DNA of 64,000 nt from an uncultured Eubacterium sp. (GCA_900548465.1 URKY01000005.1:51062-115061); one strand, 5' to 3'. Positions 45,381-55,976 are shown, counted from the first letter of the stretch. Numbers and translations are program-made. Notes: a model not told the origin generated them from the sequence alone.

Positions 45381-45426
45381 AAAAAAGAGTGCCGACATAA
45401 CAAAAGTTATGCGACACTCTTTTTTT
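45381..45426. terminator. Bidirectional terminator between LTA-like gene and putP
   Basis: A long stem (45381-45401 with 45406-45426, one mismatch and one bulge) has A and T tracts on both sides. Confidence 0.85.
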
Positions 45427-45444
45427 ACAAATTAATATATCATT

Positions 45445-46959
45445 TTATATAGATTCAAATTCTTTTACAATTTCTTCATCAGGTGCTTTAGTCAGATGAC
45501 TGACTACAACAATAAATATGCTGGCAACAATAAATGCCGGAAGAAGTTCGTAAATATCAAGAACTCCGCCCATTGGACGAACAAGGAATTTCCAGATAAA
45601 TACCATGGCTCCGCCGGCAACCATACCGGAAATTGCACCATATTTGTTTGAACGTTTCCAGAATAAAGCGAATATCATAACAGGTCCGAAAGTAGCACCA
45701 AATCCTGCCCAGGCAAATGATACAATTTTAAATACATTGCTTGAAGGGTCGAGGGCTAAAAAGATAGCTACAACAGATATTGCTATAACAGAACATCTTG
45801 CAACAATAACATTAGCTCTTGGTGAAAGCTTAATTCCGAAGACGCCACCCATTAAATCCTCAGTAATACTTGAAGAGGCAGCTAAAAGCTGTGAATCTGA
45901 AGTTGACATTGTTGAAGCAAGAATTCCTGCTAAAATCACACCGGCAACTATAGCAAATAATAAGCCGTGAGAGCTTAGCACATGGGCTATGGAAACAATA
46001 ATAGTTTCTGAATCGCCAAGTGAACCGATAACGCCGGCTGAAGTCATGGCGTGACCGATAACACCAATTAAAAGTGCTATAGCCATGGCAATTACAACCC
46101 ATATACTTGCAATTCTTCTTGAAAGTTTAATTTTATCTTCGTGTTCAACAGCCATAAATCTTAATAAGATATGTGGCATACCAAAGTATCCAAGTCCCCA
46201 TGCCAAAGTTGAAATAATTGTTATTATTCCATATGGTGATGCGGAATTAGATGTGGCATCATATGATGAATTCAAACTTAAATATCCCGGAAGATCCTTA
46301 ACGTGTGAAATAACAGCATCCATTCCCCCAACAGAAGAAATACCGTAGAATATTACCGTGATTAATGCAACAGACATAATTATACTTTGAATAAAGTCTG
46401 TTATACTTGCGGCAAGAAATCCACCAAGTGAGGTATACGCAATAATTACAATAGCACTTATTACCATTGCTGTAACGTAATTCACTCCAAACAGTGAATG
46501 GAATAATTTTCCACATGCTGCAAATCCTGAAGCAGTATATGGAACAAAGAAAATAATAATAATTATTGCAGATATAGTTTTTAAAACTTTTTTGTCACGA
46601 TATCTGTTGGCAAAAAAGTCAGGAATTGTAATAGAATTTCCACATACAGCAGAATATTTTCTAAGACGTTTGGCAACTAAAAGCCAGTTTAGATATGTAC
46701 CTGTTGCAAGACCAACAATAGTCCAGAATACATCGCAAAGACCTGTAAGATATGCAAGTCCCGGAAGTCCCATAAGTAAGTAACTGCTCATGTCGGAAGC
46801 TTCTGCACTCATTGCCGTTACAAAAGGTCCAAGTTTTCTTCCTCCCAAATAAAAATCCCCTGAGTCGTTGTTTTTTTTGGCATAATAGATTCCAATTAAA
46901 ATTATTGAAAGCATATAGAAAATAATTGAAATCAGAATGCCAATTTCTGAAGTTTTCAT
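45445..46959 (-). CDS. putP: Sodium/proline symporter
   Basis: A 504-residue member of the sodium:solute symporter family with about 13 helices. The N-terminal YLGGRKLGPFVTAMSAEASDMSSYLLMGLPG is very close to PutP; the Na-binding and substrate regions are in the SAEASDMSSYL stretch. Other features are CGNSITIPDFFANRYRD and the later AGVILAGILASTMSTSDSQLL. AAAGGAGAAC precedes the ATG. It lies convergent with the LTA-like gene and divergent from spoVAD. Confidence 0.9.
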   Translation of the reverse strand: MKTSEIGILISIIFYMLSIILIGIYYAKKNNDSGDFYLGGRKLGPFVTAMSAEASDMSSYLLMGLPGLAYLTGLCDVFWTIVGLATGTYLNWLLVAKRLRKYSAVCGNSITIPDFFANRYRDKKVLKTISAIIIIIFFVPYTASGFAACGKLFHSLFGVNYVTAMVISAIVIIAYTSLGGFLAASITDFIQSIIMSVALITVIFYGISSVGGMDAVISHVKDLPGYLSLNSSYDATSNSASPYGIITIISTLAWGLGYFGMPHILLRFMAVEHEDKIKLSRRIASIWVVIAMAIALLIGVIGHAMTSAGVIGSLGDSETIIVSIAHVLSSHGLLFAIVAGVILAGILASTMSTSDSQLLAASSSITEDLMGGVFGIKLSPRANVIVARCSVIAISVVAIFLALDPSSNVFKIVSFAWAGFGATFGPVMIFALFWKRSNKYGAISGMVAGGAMVFIWKFLVRPMGGVLDIYELLPAFIVASIFIVVVSHLTKAPDEEIVKEFESI

Positions 46960-46993
46960 AAAGTTCTCCTTTTTTATATTTTTTGTCCATTAT

Positions 46994-47022
46994 ATTTTAT
47001 AGGAATATTACAATTTAATCAA
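46994..47022 (-). promoter_or_regulatory. Sigma-A promoter of putP
   Basis: On the minus strand, TTGATT (47017-47022), a 17-bp spacer and TAAAAT (46994-46999). Confidence 0.68.
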
Positions 47023-47124
47023 GTAAAACAGAAAAGTGTAATAATTGCTTAAAATATGCAAATACTAATATTGACTAAAATTTGTAAATAAAAAGTGTAA
47101 ACAGAAATTGTCAGAGGTGGAAAA

Positions 47125-48135
47125 ATGGGAAGAATGATAGGAAAGCAAAGTCTGGTTTTCGATAAACCTCCTTATATTATAGAGGGAGCATCAATAGTCG
47201 GACAAAAAGAGGGAGAAGGACCTTTAGGAAAATTATTCGATGTTGTGGAACAAAATCCAATGCTTGGGCAGGATTCGTGGGAAAAGGCAGAAAGTCTTTT
47301 GCAAAAAGAAGCCATACAGAAAGTATTATTTAAATCAAACATAAATAAAGAAGACATCCGATATATTTTTGCCGGGGATTTGCTTGGACAGTTAATTGCA
47401 TCCACGTTTGGTATATTGGAATTTGAAATTCCCTTCTTTGGACTGTATGGGGCATGCTCAACTATCGGGGAGGCACTTGGGATAGCAGCCATAACTGTGG
47501 AAGGAGGAAATGCTGACAATGTTATAGCGATAGCTTCCAGTCATTTTGCAAGTGCTGAAAGGCAGTTTAGATTCCCGTTGGCATATGGAAATCAGAGACC
47601 ATATGCGGCTACATGGACTGTTACAGGAGCCGGAGCAGTAATAATAGGAACAAAAAAAGGCTTTGCAAAAATCACAGGCATAACAACAGGGAAAATTGTG
47701 GATTATGGTGTAAAGGATGCACAAAATATGGGAGCATGCATGGCACCGGCAGCTGCAGATGTAATATACAGACATTTTAAGGATTTCGGAACTACACCAC
47801 AGGATTACGACAAGATAATTACAGGGGATTTAGGTGTAGTTGGGAAAACTATATTGTTTGATTTGTTAAACGAGAAAGGTTACGATATTTCAAAAGTCCA
47901 TATGGATTGCGGAATAGAAATGTTTGATGCAGGTATGCAGGACACACATGCAGGAGGAAGTGGCTGTGGCTGTGCAGCAACTGTACTTACGTCCTATGTA
48001 TTTAAACAGTTAAGAAAAGGTGCTTATAAAAAAATTCTTTTTATACCAACAGGAGCATTAATGTCACCCGTAAGTTTTAATGAAGGAAACAGTGTTCCGG
48101 GAATTGCGCATCTGGTTCAAATTGAAAGTTGTTAA
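47125..48135 (+). CDS. spoVAD: Stage V sporulation protein AD
   Basis: A 336-residue thiolase-fold protein that binds dipicolinic acid in the developing spore. The N-terminus IGKQSLVFDKPPYI and the later FFGLYGACSTIGEALGIA and MDCGIEMFDAGMQDTHAGGSGCGC are family hallmarks. AGAGGTGG precedes ATG 47125. No good vegetative promoter is evident in the 165 bases upstream, so a forespore sigma factor may be used. Confidence 0.95.
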   Translation: MGRMIGKQSLVFDKPPYIIEGASIVGQKEGEGPLGKLFDVVEQNPMLGQDSWEKAESLLQKEAIQKVLFKSNINKEDIRYIFAGDLLGQLIASTFGILEFEIPFFGLYGACSTIGEALGIAAITVEGGNADNVIAIASSHFASAERQFRFPLAYGNQRPYAATWTVTGAGAVIIGTKKGFAKITGITTGKIVDYGVKDAQNMGACMAPAAADVIYRHFKDFGTTPQDYDKIITGDLGVVGKTILFDLLNEKGYDISKVHMDCGIEMFDAGMQDTHAGGSGCGCAATVLTSYVFKQLRKGAYKKILFIPTGALMSPVSFNEGNSVPGIAHLVQIESC

Positions 48136-48168
48136 TTTATGAAGAAAAAATAATTAATGGGGGAAATT

Positions 48169-48522
48169 ATGATTTTTATTAAAAGTTTTCTTGTAGGCGG
48201 GGCAATTTGTGCAATTGTGCAAATATTTATAGACAAAACAAAACTGACGCCAGGAAGATTAATGGTAAGCCTTGTGTGCATAGGAGTAGTACTTGGAGCA
48301 GTAGGTATTTATGAACCCTTTTCAAAGTGGGCAGGATGTGGTGCAACAGTGCCGTTGCTTGGCTTTGGAAACAATCTCTGGAAAGGAATGAAAGAGGCAA
48401 TTCAGGATTATGGAGTATTGGGATTATTTAAAGGTGGGTTCACGTCAAGTGCGGTAGGAATATCCGGGGCTTTAATCTTTGGTTATCTGGCATCACTTAT
48501 TTTTAAGCCCAAAATGAAATGA
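48169..48522 (+). CDS. spoVAE: Stage V sporulation protein AE
   Basis: A 117-residue membrane protein of the SpoVAE (AEb) type. It shares with SpoVAC a loop near GCGATVPLLGFGNNLWKGM and has helices at about 1-20, 28-46 and 88-110. The ATG at 48169 has GGGGGA just upstream; the in-frame ATG at 48157 has none. It follows spoVAD by 33 bases. Confidence 0.9.
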   Translation: MIFIKSFLVGGAICAIVQIFIDKTKLTPGRLMVSLVCIGVVLGAVGIYEPFSKWAGCGATVPLLGFGNNLWKGMKEAIQDYGVLGLFKGGFTSSAVGISGALIFGYLASLIFKPKMK

Positions 48523-48629
48523 TAAAAAATGACATTTAGTAGTTGAAAATAAAATATTCATCTCATACTTAATAAAATAAAGAAAATTTATTATTTGCCT
48601 TACAAAATTAAGTTTAGAAAAAGCAAAGG

Positions 48630-48658
48630 TTGTAATAATAAGAAATTTACTATATAAT
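48630..48658 (+). promoter_or_regulatory. Sigma-A promoter for gdhA
   Basis: TTGTAA (48630-48635), a 17-bp spacer and TATAAT (48653-48658). Confidence 0.8.
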
Positions 48659-48660
48659 CT

Positions 48661-48676
48661 CTTTAGTGCACTAAAG
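48661..48676 (+). promoter_or_regulatory. Palindromic probable operator at the gdhA start
   Basis: A perfect 16-bp palindrome, CTTTAGTGCACTAAAG, covers the predicted transcription start. A repressor site is inferred; the binder is unknown. Confidence 0.6.
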
Positions 48677-48712
48677 TTATGAATATCAAACAAAGGTGAT
48701 GCACAAGATTAA

Positions 48713-50074
<1,362 letters not shown>

Positions 50075-50101
50075 TTAAGAAATGAATATATAATATATAT
50101 G

Positions 50102-50147
50102 AAAAGAGCTCTTCCAAAAGGCATTGTACTTTTGGGAGAGCTTTTTT
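50102..50147 (+). terminator. Intrinsic terminator after gdhA
   Basis: A 19-bp stem (50102-50120 with 50129-50147, one G-T pair) ends in seven T-rich bases. Confidence 0.88.
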
Positions 50148-50199
50148 GAACGGTACTTTGTAAATGCAGATGAAAATACAAAGCAATAAATCAAAATAT

Positions 50200-50238
50200 A
50201 AAAAATCCTTCCAATCAAAACTTTGAGTGGAAGGATTT
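50200..50238 (-). terminator. Intrinsic terminator of the penicillin-binding protein gene
   Basis: AAATCCTTCCA (50203-50213) pairs with TGGAAGGATTT (50228-50238); on the minus strand the stem is followed by T residues. Confidence 0.82.
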
Positions 50239-50266
50239 AGTGTTATCTATATAATATTATATATTA

Positions 50267-52834
50267 TTATTCATTGCTATTGGTAGTTTTTTGAGCTGAA
50301 TTCTTAGTTTTGGCTTTAGTTGTAGGCTTTGTGCTACCTGTAGCTGCTTTTGTTGGCGTTTTATTACTACTTTTAGTTGTAGAAGATTCGCTGTTGGTTT
50401 TGCTATTGTATTTGCTGTTACTACTATAATTACCATTGTTATAGCTTGAATGATAACTGCATTTAGCAGGTTCAGTACCTTTTTTGTAATACTCAGTGTG
50501 AGTCTTTGGACAGACACCTTTAATAGCAGTTTTTCCGGAAGTATCACAAATCTGTACGGCTTTTACGTTTTCGCCCTTGTTAAATCCTTTAGGCTTATAT
50601 TTCTTTACATCATCTATCTGGTCCATTATTTTAGCCCATAATCTTTCGTGGTATGCCTGATCTCCGGAAAGAGATTTGTTTTCGTCATACCCTGTCCAAA
50701 TAGAAGCAGTCAGGTAAGGTGTATAACCGCAGAACCATAAATCATATTCGCTTGATGTTGTACCTGTTTTACCGGCAGCAACCATTCCGTTTGATAATTT
50801 ACATGCAGTACCGGTACCTTCAGTAACAACGCTTTCCATTGCCTCTGTAAGAAGAGCTGCAGTTTCTTTTTTTAATACAGTATGAGTTGTAGGTGTTGTA
50901 TTATCCAAAATAACACGACCGTTACTGTCTATTACCTGTGAATAAAAGGTAGGTTTTGTATAAGTTCCCTTGTTGGCGATGGTAGCATAAGCAGCTGTCA
51001 TTTCAAGGTTTGTAACACCATCTGTAATACCACCCAAAGCAAGTGGCTGGTTAATATCAGAAGATACTGAGCCGTCTTTTTCAACACGCTTGTCAACTAA
51101 AGTGGTAATACCAAAATTGCAAAGGTATTCGTAACCAAGCTGTGGTGTGATTTCAGTTAAAGTCTTTACTGCACAGACGTTCATTGACTGGGCAATTGCT
51201 TTCTTTACGGTAACAGTACCACGGTATCCTGAATACCAGTTGTTAACAGGTCTGCCGTTGGAATATCTGTAAGGTTCGTCGACAATTGTAGTAGACAATG
51301 TGTAACCCATAGTATCAATGGCGGGAGCATATGTGGATAAAACCTTAAAAGTAGAACCGGGCTGACGCGTTGAGTCAGTTGCACGATTGAGTGACATATT
51401 AACATTTTTCTTACCTCTGCCACCGACAATGGCTTTTACATATCCGGTGCGCTGATCCATTACCGTAAAGGTTGCCTGAGGCTGTGGGTTATAGTACAGA
51501 GTTTCGTACTGGGCGTATCCATTTTCCTTCTTCAGACCTTTTTTATAGTATTTCTTTTTCAAATGTTTTTTGTATGCTTTAATTTCAGCCTTCGCAGAAT
51601 CTTTAGAATAATAGATTAACTGATAATCCTTTTCTCCTAAAACAGATCTGTGATATTGTGCCATATCGCTTTCATCATAGTTATCAACTGTTCCGTCAGG
51701 ATTTTGTACTGACCATGCCCAGTTAATGGAGTAAGAAATATGGTAAGGGTAATTTGAATCATCGGAAACTTCCTTATCACAAATCTTTTGAATCTGAGAA
51801 TCCTGAGTAGAGTATATCTTTAAACCACCACTGTAAACTGCATTGTAAGCCTGAGTATATGAATAACCTTTTGTTTTCTGAAGATCCTCCATAACCTGCT
51901 GAATCAATGCGTCAACAAAATATGAGTTAACGGTTTCAGTACGTTTTTCAATTTTGTTGTTTACTTTCTGAATTCTTGAATAAACGTCATCCTTTATGGC
52001 CTCTTTGTATTGTGCCTTTGTAATGTGGCCTGCATCACGCATATTCTTTAAGATTTTCTTTCTACGTTTCGCATTATTTTTCGGATTGATAATAGGATCG
52101 TAGAAAGAAGGATTCTGGGTTATGGCTGCTATAACTCCTGATTCGGAAATCGTTATTTTGCTTACATTTTTATTAAAATATCTAAGGGAAGCTGCCTGTA
52201 CACCAAGAGTATTTGAACCTAAGTTAATGGTGTTTAGATAAGCCTCTAGTATAGTGTCCTTTGAAGTTACCTTTTCCAATTGTAATGCAAGGTACTGTTC
52301 CTGAATCTTTCTCTTAAGAGAAGAAATAAAATTATTTTCACTTGTCCAGTCGGTAAAGACGTTATTCTTTAAAACCTGCTGGGTAAGAGTACTGGCACCT
52401 TCAGTAGCATGCATTGTGGTAACGGCAATAAGGGCGGCACGACCAATGCCTTGAATGTCAATTCCGTTATGTTCATAAAATCTGGCATCTTCGGTATCAA
52501 TAAATGCCCAACGAAGATGAACCGGAACCTGATCAAGGCTTACCTTTATTCTGTTAGAACCTGATGTTATGAGTTTCGCAATCTGTTTATTGTTTATGTC
52601 ATACACTGTCGTAGAGTATGAGGAAGGTACGATGGAAACATCATTAATATCAGGTGAATTCTTAATTATTCCATGTAAAATACCAAGGAATAAAAAACTC
52701 ACTGTAATTACTAAAAGTAAAAGTATATATAATAAAACTTTTAATGTACCGACTAAGGACTTTGAAACAACCTTTTTCTGAAGGGAAACAAGGTCTTTTT
52801 GTTTGTCCATAGTTTCTTTGTAACCAAAATTCAT
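50267..52834 (-). CDS. Class A penicillin-binding protein (transglycosylase/transpeptidase)
   Basis: An 855-residue bifunctional cell-wall synthase of the PBP1a group. A membrane anchor lies at about 32-56. The glycosyltransferase domain includes Glu115 in DTEDARFYEHNG and EGASTLTQQVLKN. In the transpeptidase domain the active serine is Ser494 in RQPGSTFK, and the KTG box is in AAGKTGTTSSEYD. The last 60 residues are a low-complexity Ser/Thr/Lys/Asn tail. AGGAGGT precedes the ATG. Confidence 0.94.
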   Translation of the reverse strand: MNFGYKETMDKQKDLVSLQKKVVSKSLVGTLKVLLYILLLLVITVSFLFLGILHGIIKNSPDINDVSIVPSSYSTTVYDINNKQIAKLITSGSNRIKVSLDQVPVHLRWAFIDTEDARFYEHNGIDIQGIGRAALIAVTTMHATEGASTLTQQVLKNNVFTDWTSENNFISSLKRKIQEQYLALQLEKVTSKDTILEAYLNTINLGSNTLGVQAASLRYFNKNVSKITISESGVIAAITQNPSFYDPIINPKNNAKRRKKILKNMRDAGHITKAQYKEAIKDDVYSRIQKVNNKIEKRTETVNSYFVDALIQQVMEDLQKTKGYSYTQAYNAVYSGGLKIYSTQDSQIQKICDKEVSDDSNYPYHISYSINWAWSVQNPDGTVDNYDESDMAQYHRSVLGEKDYQLIYYSKDSAKAEIKAYKKHLKKKYYKKGLKKENGYAQYETLYYNPQPQATFTVMDQRTGYVKAIVGGRGKKNVNMSLNRATDSTRQPGSTFKVLSTYAPAIDTMGYTLSTTIVDEPYRYSNGRPVNNWYSGYRGTVTVKKAIAQSMNVCAVKTLTEITPQLGYEYLCNFGITTLVDKRVEKDGSVSSDINQPLALGGITDGVTNLEMTAAYATIANKGTYTKPTFYSQVIDSNGRVILDNTTPTTHTVLKKETAALLTEAMESVVTEGTGTACKLSNGMVAAGKTGTTSSEYDLWFCGYTPYLTASIWTGYDENKSLSGDQAYHERLWAKIMDQIDDVKKYKPKGFNKGENVKAVQICDTSGKTAIKGVCPKTHTEYYKKGTEPAKCSYHSSYNNGNYSSNSKYNSKTNSESSTTKSSNKTPTKAATGSTKPTTKAKTKNSAQKTTNSNE

Positions 52835-52933
52835 GAAAAACCTCCTATTCCGTTCAATTATAACAAAATTAAATAATTAAATAAAGGGGAAAAATGTCGA
52901 GGTTAAAAGGATAAATTTAAAGGATAAGTAACT

Positions 52934-52968
52934 AAAAAAACTCCACCTTACCGGTAAGTAAGAGGAGT
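52934..52968 (-). terminator. Terminator after the XRE regulator gene
   Basis: CTTACC/GGTAAG with an outer CTCC/GGAG pair is followed by T residues on the minus strand. Confidence 0.65.
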
Positions 52969-52972
52969 AATT

Positions 52973-53302
52973 TTAATCCAAATCAAGAAGTTTATGAATG
53001 GCTTCATGCAATTCAGGGTGTTCACGATATTTCTTTATCAATTCCTGTTCTGATTTGGTTATTGTAAAACTTGCCCTGTCAGTATAGCCAAACTCTTTTA
53101 AAACATCATTTATATGGTATATGTCACATAAAATCATAAATGTGTCAGCATTGGGTTGCGCCTGTCCGCTTTCCCATCCGTAAATAGTTTTTTCTGCCAC
53201 ATTCAAAGATCTTTCTTTTAGCTTCTTTGAAACTTCATGGACGGATAAGTCATTCTGTTTTCTACATTTCTTTAGCACAGGGGCTATTTTTATATTTGCC
53301 AT
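52973..53302 (-). CDS. XRE family transcriptional regulator
   Basis: A 109-residue protein with an N-terminal Cro/CI-type helix-turn-helix (about 5-62): LSVHEVSKKLKERSLNVAEK, TIYGWESGQAQPNADTFMIL. The C-terminal part is short and helical with no known sensor domain. GAAAGGAT precedes ATG 53302. It is divergent from the small HTH gene and the pair shares an intergenic region with a perfect palindrome. Confidence 0.85.
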   Translation of the reverse strand: MANIKIAPVLKKCRKQNDLSVHEVSKKLKERSLNVAEKTIYGWESGQAQPNADTFMILCDIYHINDVLKEFGYTDRASFTITKSEQELIKKYREHPELHEAIHKLLDLD

Positions 53303-53333
53303 TTTTATATCCTTTCAAGGGTGTTCTCCTTGT

Positions 53334-53362
53334 ATTTTATATTAACAATTTTTATGCGTCAA
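53334..53362 (-). promoter_or_regulatory. Sigma-A promoter of the XRE gene
   Basis: On the minus strand, TTGACG (53357-53362), a 17-bp spacer and TAAAAT (53334-53339). Confidence 0.72.
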
Positions 53363-53391
53363 CAAATTCTCGATACACAAGAAAAAACAGA

Positions 53392-53420
53392 TTGTAATTC
53401 TTATTAAATAAGAATATAAT
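53392..53420 (+). promoter_or_regulatory. Promoter and operator of the small HTH/unknown gene pair
   Basis: TTGTAA (53392-53397), a 17-bp spacer and TATAAT (53415-53420). The spacer is a perfect 19-bp palindrome (53397-53415, arms ATTCTTATT/AATAAGAAT around one A), so a bound protein would block RNA polymerase. Confidence 0.75.
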
Positions 53421-53466
53421 GGGCTTATATTAGGAAAATTCTGGGAAAATGGGAAAGGATTTGGGT

Positions 53467-53658
53467 ATGGGAATATCTGAAAATATAATAAATTATATAA
53501 AAGAAAATAAAATCTCCATTCCGGATATATCAAAAAGTACAGGAATATCGGAAGAAAAATTAACGGATACTAAAACTGTATTTTTAGCAGGAGAGTTGTT
53601 AGAAATATGTAGTTTTTTAAATATTGAACCAACCCGGTTTTTTAAGGAGAAAAAATGA
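53467..53658 (+). CDS. Small helix-turn-helix protein
   Basis: A 63-residue protein built like the DNA-binding part of an XRE regulator: ISENIINYIKENKISIPDIS, then KSTGISEEKLTDTK, then LAGELLEICSFLNIEPTRFF. ATG 53467 is preferred (AAAGGA seven bases upstream) over ATG 53449. Its stop codon overlaps the start of the next gene (ATGA), indicating coupled translation with the unknown partner. Confidence 0.7.
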   Translation: MGISENIINYIKENKISIPDISKSTGISEEKLTDTKTVFLAGELLEICSFLNIEPTRFFKEKK

Positions 53659-54425
53659 TTATTAGAACTGACAGGAGTAAAGAAATACCTTTATTTATAC
53701 AGGACGAAGACAGGGAAATCGTTAATAATTTTGAATTTCCATGTAGCTTTATAATAAATGGAGGCACATACGTTATTCTAAAAACTTTAGAAATAACCCA
53801 TAAGAAAAGATTTGACTTGATTTTTTTATATAAAAACAGTAGTAAGAGAGTTATGGAAGAAGCAAAGAAATTATTATCAAAAGAGGGAGTGTTAATATAT
53901 AAGGAAGAAATTCATAATAATGAATATAAAAAATATATAGAAAACAGCAATAGGAATGCCATAATTTTAGATGTGGACTGTGAAGATGTAATTATAGGAG
54001 AAATAACAGACCGGCTAAACAGTAATGGGGCAGAAAGGAAGTTTGTCCTGTGTGGTAATTTTGAAAAAGAACAAAATATATATATCAAAATACGGGAGGC
54101 TGTAGAGAAGAATAAGACATTAAATTTAAAATATTATGACTCGCAAAAGATTCATACCCGTGAAGGATTAGAAAATGTTGAACAGACAGTAAAATTATAT
54201 CTTGATGAATTAATATGTCTGGATAACCATAGAGAAATCCTTGATAAAGTATTTACGGTGTTTAACAAAACAGAGGCAGAAATCGGCATATGTAATAAGA
54301 TGCCGGACAATGCAAAAGTATATATATGGAAGAATGTGAAATTAAACGAAAAGCAAAAACAATGCATCAGAAAAAAGAATTGCGAATTAATTCAGATTCC
54401 TGATGCATATTTTAAGTTAATATAA
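53655..54425 (+). CDS. Hypothetical protein coupled to the small HTH gene
   Basis: A 256-residue soluble protein not recognised as a family. The order of strands and helices in the first 160 residues (FPCSFIINGGTYVILKTLEI, FDLIFLYKN, GVLIYKEEIH, NAIILDVDCED, KFVLCGNFEKEQ) suggests a Rossmann or P-loop-like alpha/beta fold. No Walker A motif is intact. ATG 53655 overlaps the HTH stop codon; TTAAGGAG is upstream. It ends seven bases from the convergent MATE gene without an evident terminator. Confidence 0.6.
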   Translation: MIIRTDRSKEIPLFIQDEDREIVNNFEFPCSFIINGGTYVILKTLEITHKKRFDLIFLYKNSSKRVMEEAKKLLSKEGVLIYKEEIHNNEYKKYIENSNRNAIILDVDCEDVIIGEITDRLNSNGAERKFVLCGNFEKEQNIYIKIREAVEKNKTLNLKYYDSQKIHTREGLENVEQTVKLYLDELICLDNHREILDKVFTVFNKTEAEIGICNKMPDNAKVYIWKNVKLNEKQKQCIRKKNCELIQIPDAYFKLI

Positions 54426-54432
54426 GTAATAA

Positions 54433-55824
54433 TTATTCAACGATAGTGTTAAGCCATGTTCCGCGTTTTACTAAAATAAATCCGATAATTGCCTTTAACA
54501 CATCTAACAGACTTATACATAAAAACATCCATACAATGGGCATTGTAGTTCCATGGGCAAGCAGCATTGCCACAGGCACATTTACAACCCAGATAAAACC
54601 GCTGTCAAATATAAAGGTCATTATGGTTTTGCCACCACTTCGAAGAGTGAAATATGCAGCATTGGTAAATGCATTAAAAGGCGTCGCTACAACAAAAGCA
54701 AGAATAAATCTTGTGGCAAGATACCTTATTTCTCCGGTAGTGTTGTACATTCTTGGAAAGAATATGGAGGCGAAAACAAGAATTGCCGAAACACCCAGAG
54801 ATATAAGCAGTGAAAAAACAATCATCTTTCTATCAGTATCTTTTGCTTCTTTGACTTTTCCTGCACCAAGAAGCTGCCCTACAACTATGGAAATTGCAAC
54901 TCCCATAGTTAGAAATACTGTATTTACTACATTGTTAATAGTATTTGCAATGTTAAGACCGGCAACAGCCGCAAGCCCTCTGGTGGATAATGCCTGAGTT
55001 TGCATTGTTATGCCGGCTGCCCAGAGAAATTCATTGAGAAGTAAAGGGGTACCTGTAATTACAACCTTTTTTACAAGAGATGCAGGGACATAAAGACTTC
55101 TATAAACTCCTCTAATAAATTTATATTTATCAGAATGGCTGTGAGTATAGAAAATCAGGTATCCGCATTCAATAAATCTGGAAAGAACCGTGGCAATGGC
55201 AGCACCGGCAACCCCTAACTTTGGAAATCCCAATAAACCAAATATCAAAAGAGCATTAAAAACTAAATCTACAACAACTGCAATAATTCCGGCAACCATT
55301 GGAACCATAGTCTGTCCGGCTTCCTTTAAAGTGGTGCTGTAACAGTTTGATATTACAAAAGGAATTATGCTTAATAACATAATGTACAAAAATTCTTTAG
55401 CATATTTGTAAGTTGCATCTATGTTCCCAGAATTTCCCCCTTCATGTAAAAACATATTGATAAGGGGATTATGCAATATAATAAAAGTAGAAAGACTGAC
55501 TACAATTATTAACAGTCCGATTATTAATTTCATTCTAAAAACATTACGTACACCTTTGTCATTCTTTTGTCCAAAATACTGGGCAGAAAAAATTCCGGCT
55601 CCGGACATCCCACCAAATACCGCAAGATTGAAAACGAAAATAAGTTGGTTGACGACAGCCACGCCTGTCATCTGGTCAGTTCCTACTTTACCAACCATTA
55701 CATTGTCCAATAATGCGACTATATTAGTAAAAAGACTTTGTATAACAATAGGAAGAGCAATGGCAAGAATCATTTTGTAAAAATTTTTATTGCCGAAATA
55801 CTTTGTCCTTATATTAGATTTCAT
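54433..55824 (-). CDS. MATE family efflux transporter
   Basis: A 463-residue membrane protein with twelve helices in two similar halves. MATE features are ALPIVIQSLFTNIVALLDNVMVGKVG at the start and ILIPTVVNTVFLT-like regions in the second half (NTINNVVNTVFLTMGVAIS, GQLLGAGKVKEAKD). These carriers exchange drugs or metabolites for Na+ or H+. The substrate is unknown. AGGAGGTTT precedes the ATG. Confidence 0.9.
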   Translation of the reverse strand: MKSNIRTKYFGNKNFYKMILAIALPIVIQSLFTNIVALLDNVMVGKVGTDQMTGVAVVNQLIFVFNLAVFGGMSGAGIFSAQYFGQKNDKGVRNVFRMKLIIGLLIIVVSLSTFIILHNPLINMFLHEGGNSGNIDATYKYAKEFLYIMLLSIIPFVISNCYSTTLKEAGQTMVPMVAGIIAVVVDLVFNALLIFGLLGFPKLGVAGAAIATVLSRFIECGYLIFYTHSHSDKYKFIRGVYRSLYVPASLVKKVVITGTPLLLNEFLWAAGITMQTQALSTRGLAAVAGLNIANTINNVVNTVFLTMGVAISIVVGQLLGAGKVKEAKDTDRKMIVFSLLISLGVSAILVFASIFFPRMYNTTGEIRYLATRFILAFVVATPFNAFTNAAYFTLRSGGKTIMTFIFDSGFIWVVNVPVAMLLAHGTTMPIVWMFLCISLLDVLKAIIGFILVKRGTWLNTIVE

Positions 55825-55930
55825 GGTAAACCTCCTAATTTAAAGTGGTAGATAGTAGGATAACATATTTGGTATAAAATACACAATATTTAGTTCACAA
55901 ATTATTTACAAATCTTTTTAAAATAAAGTG

Positions 55931-55959
55931 TTGACAAAGTGGATTAGGAGTGCTAGATT
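55931..55959 (+). promoter_or_regulatory. Sigma-A promoter of the hrcA-dnaK operon
   Basis: TTGACA (55931-55936), a 17-bp spacer and TAGATT (55954-55959). A GAGTGCTAG half of a CIRCE site overlaps the -10 (55948-55956). Confidence 0.8.
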
Positions 55960-55976
55960 AGTCCATAGATAAGATG

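Noticed and set aside
46960..47124. Forespore sigma promoter before spoVAD
   Set aside because: Biology calls for one, but no pair of elements with proper spacing was convincing by eye.
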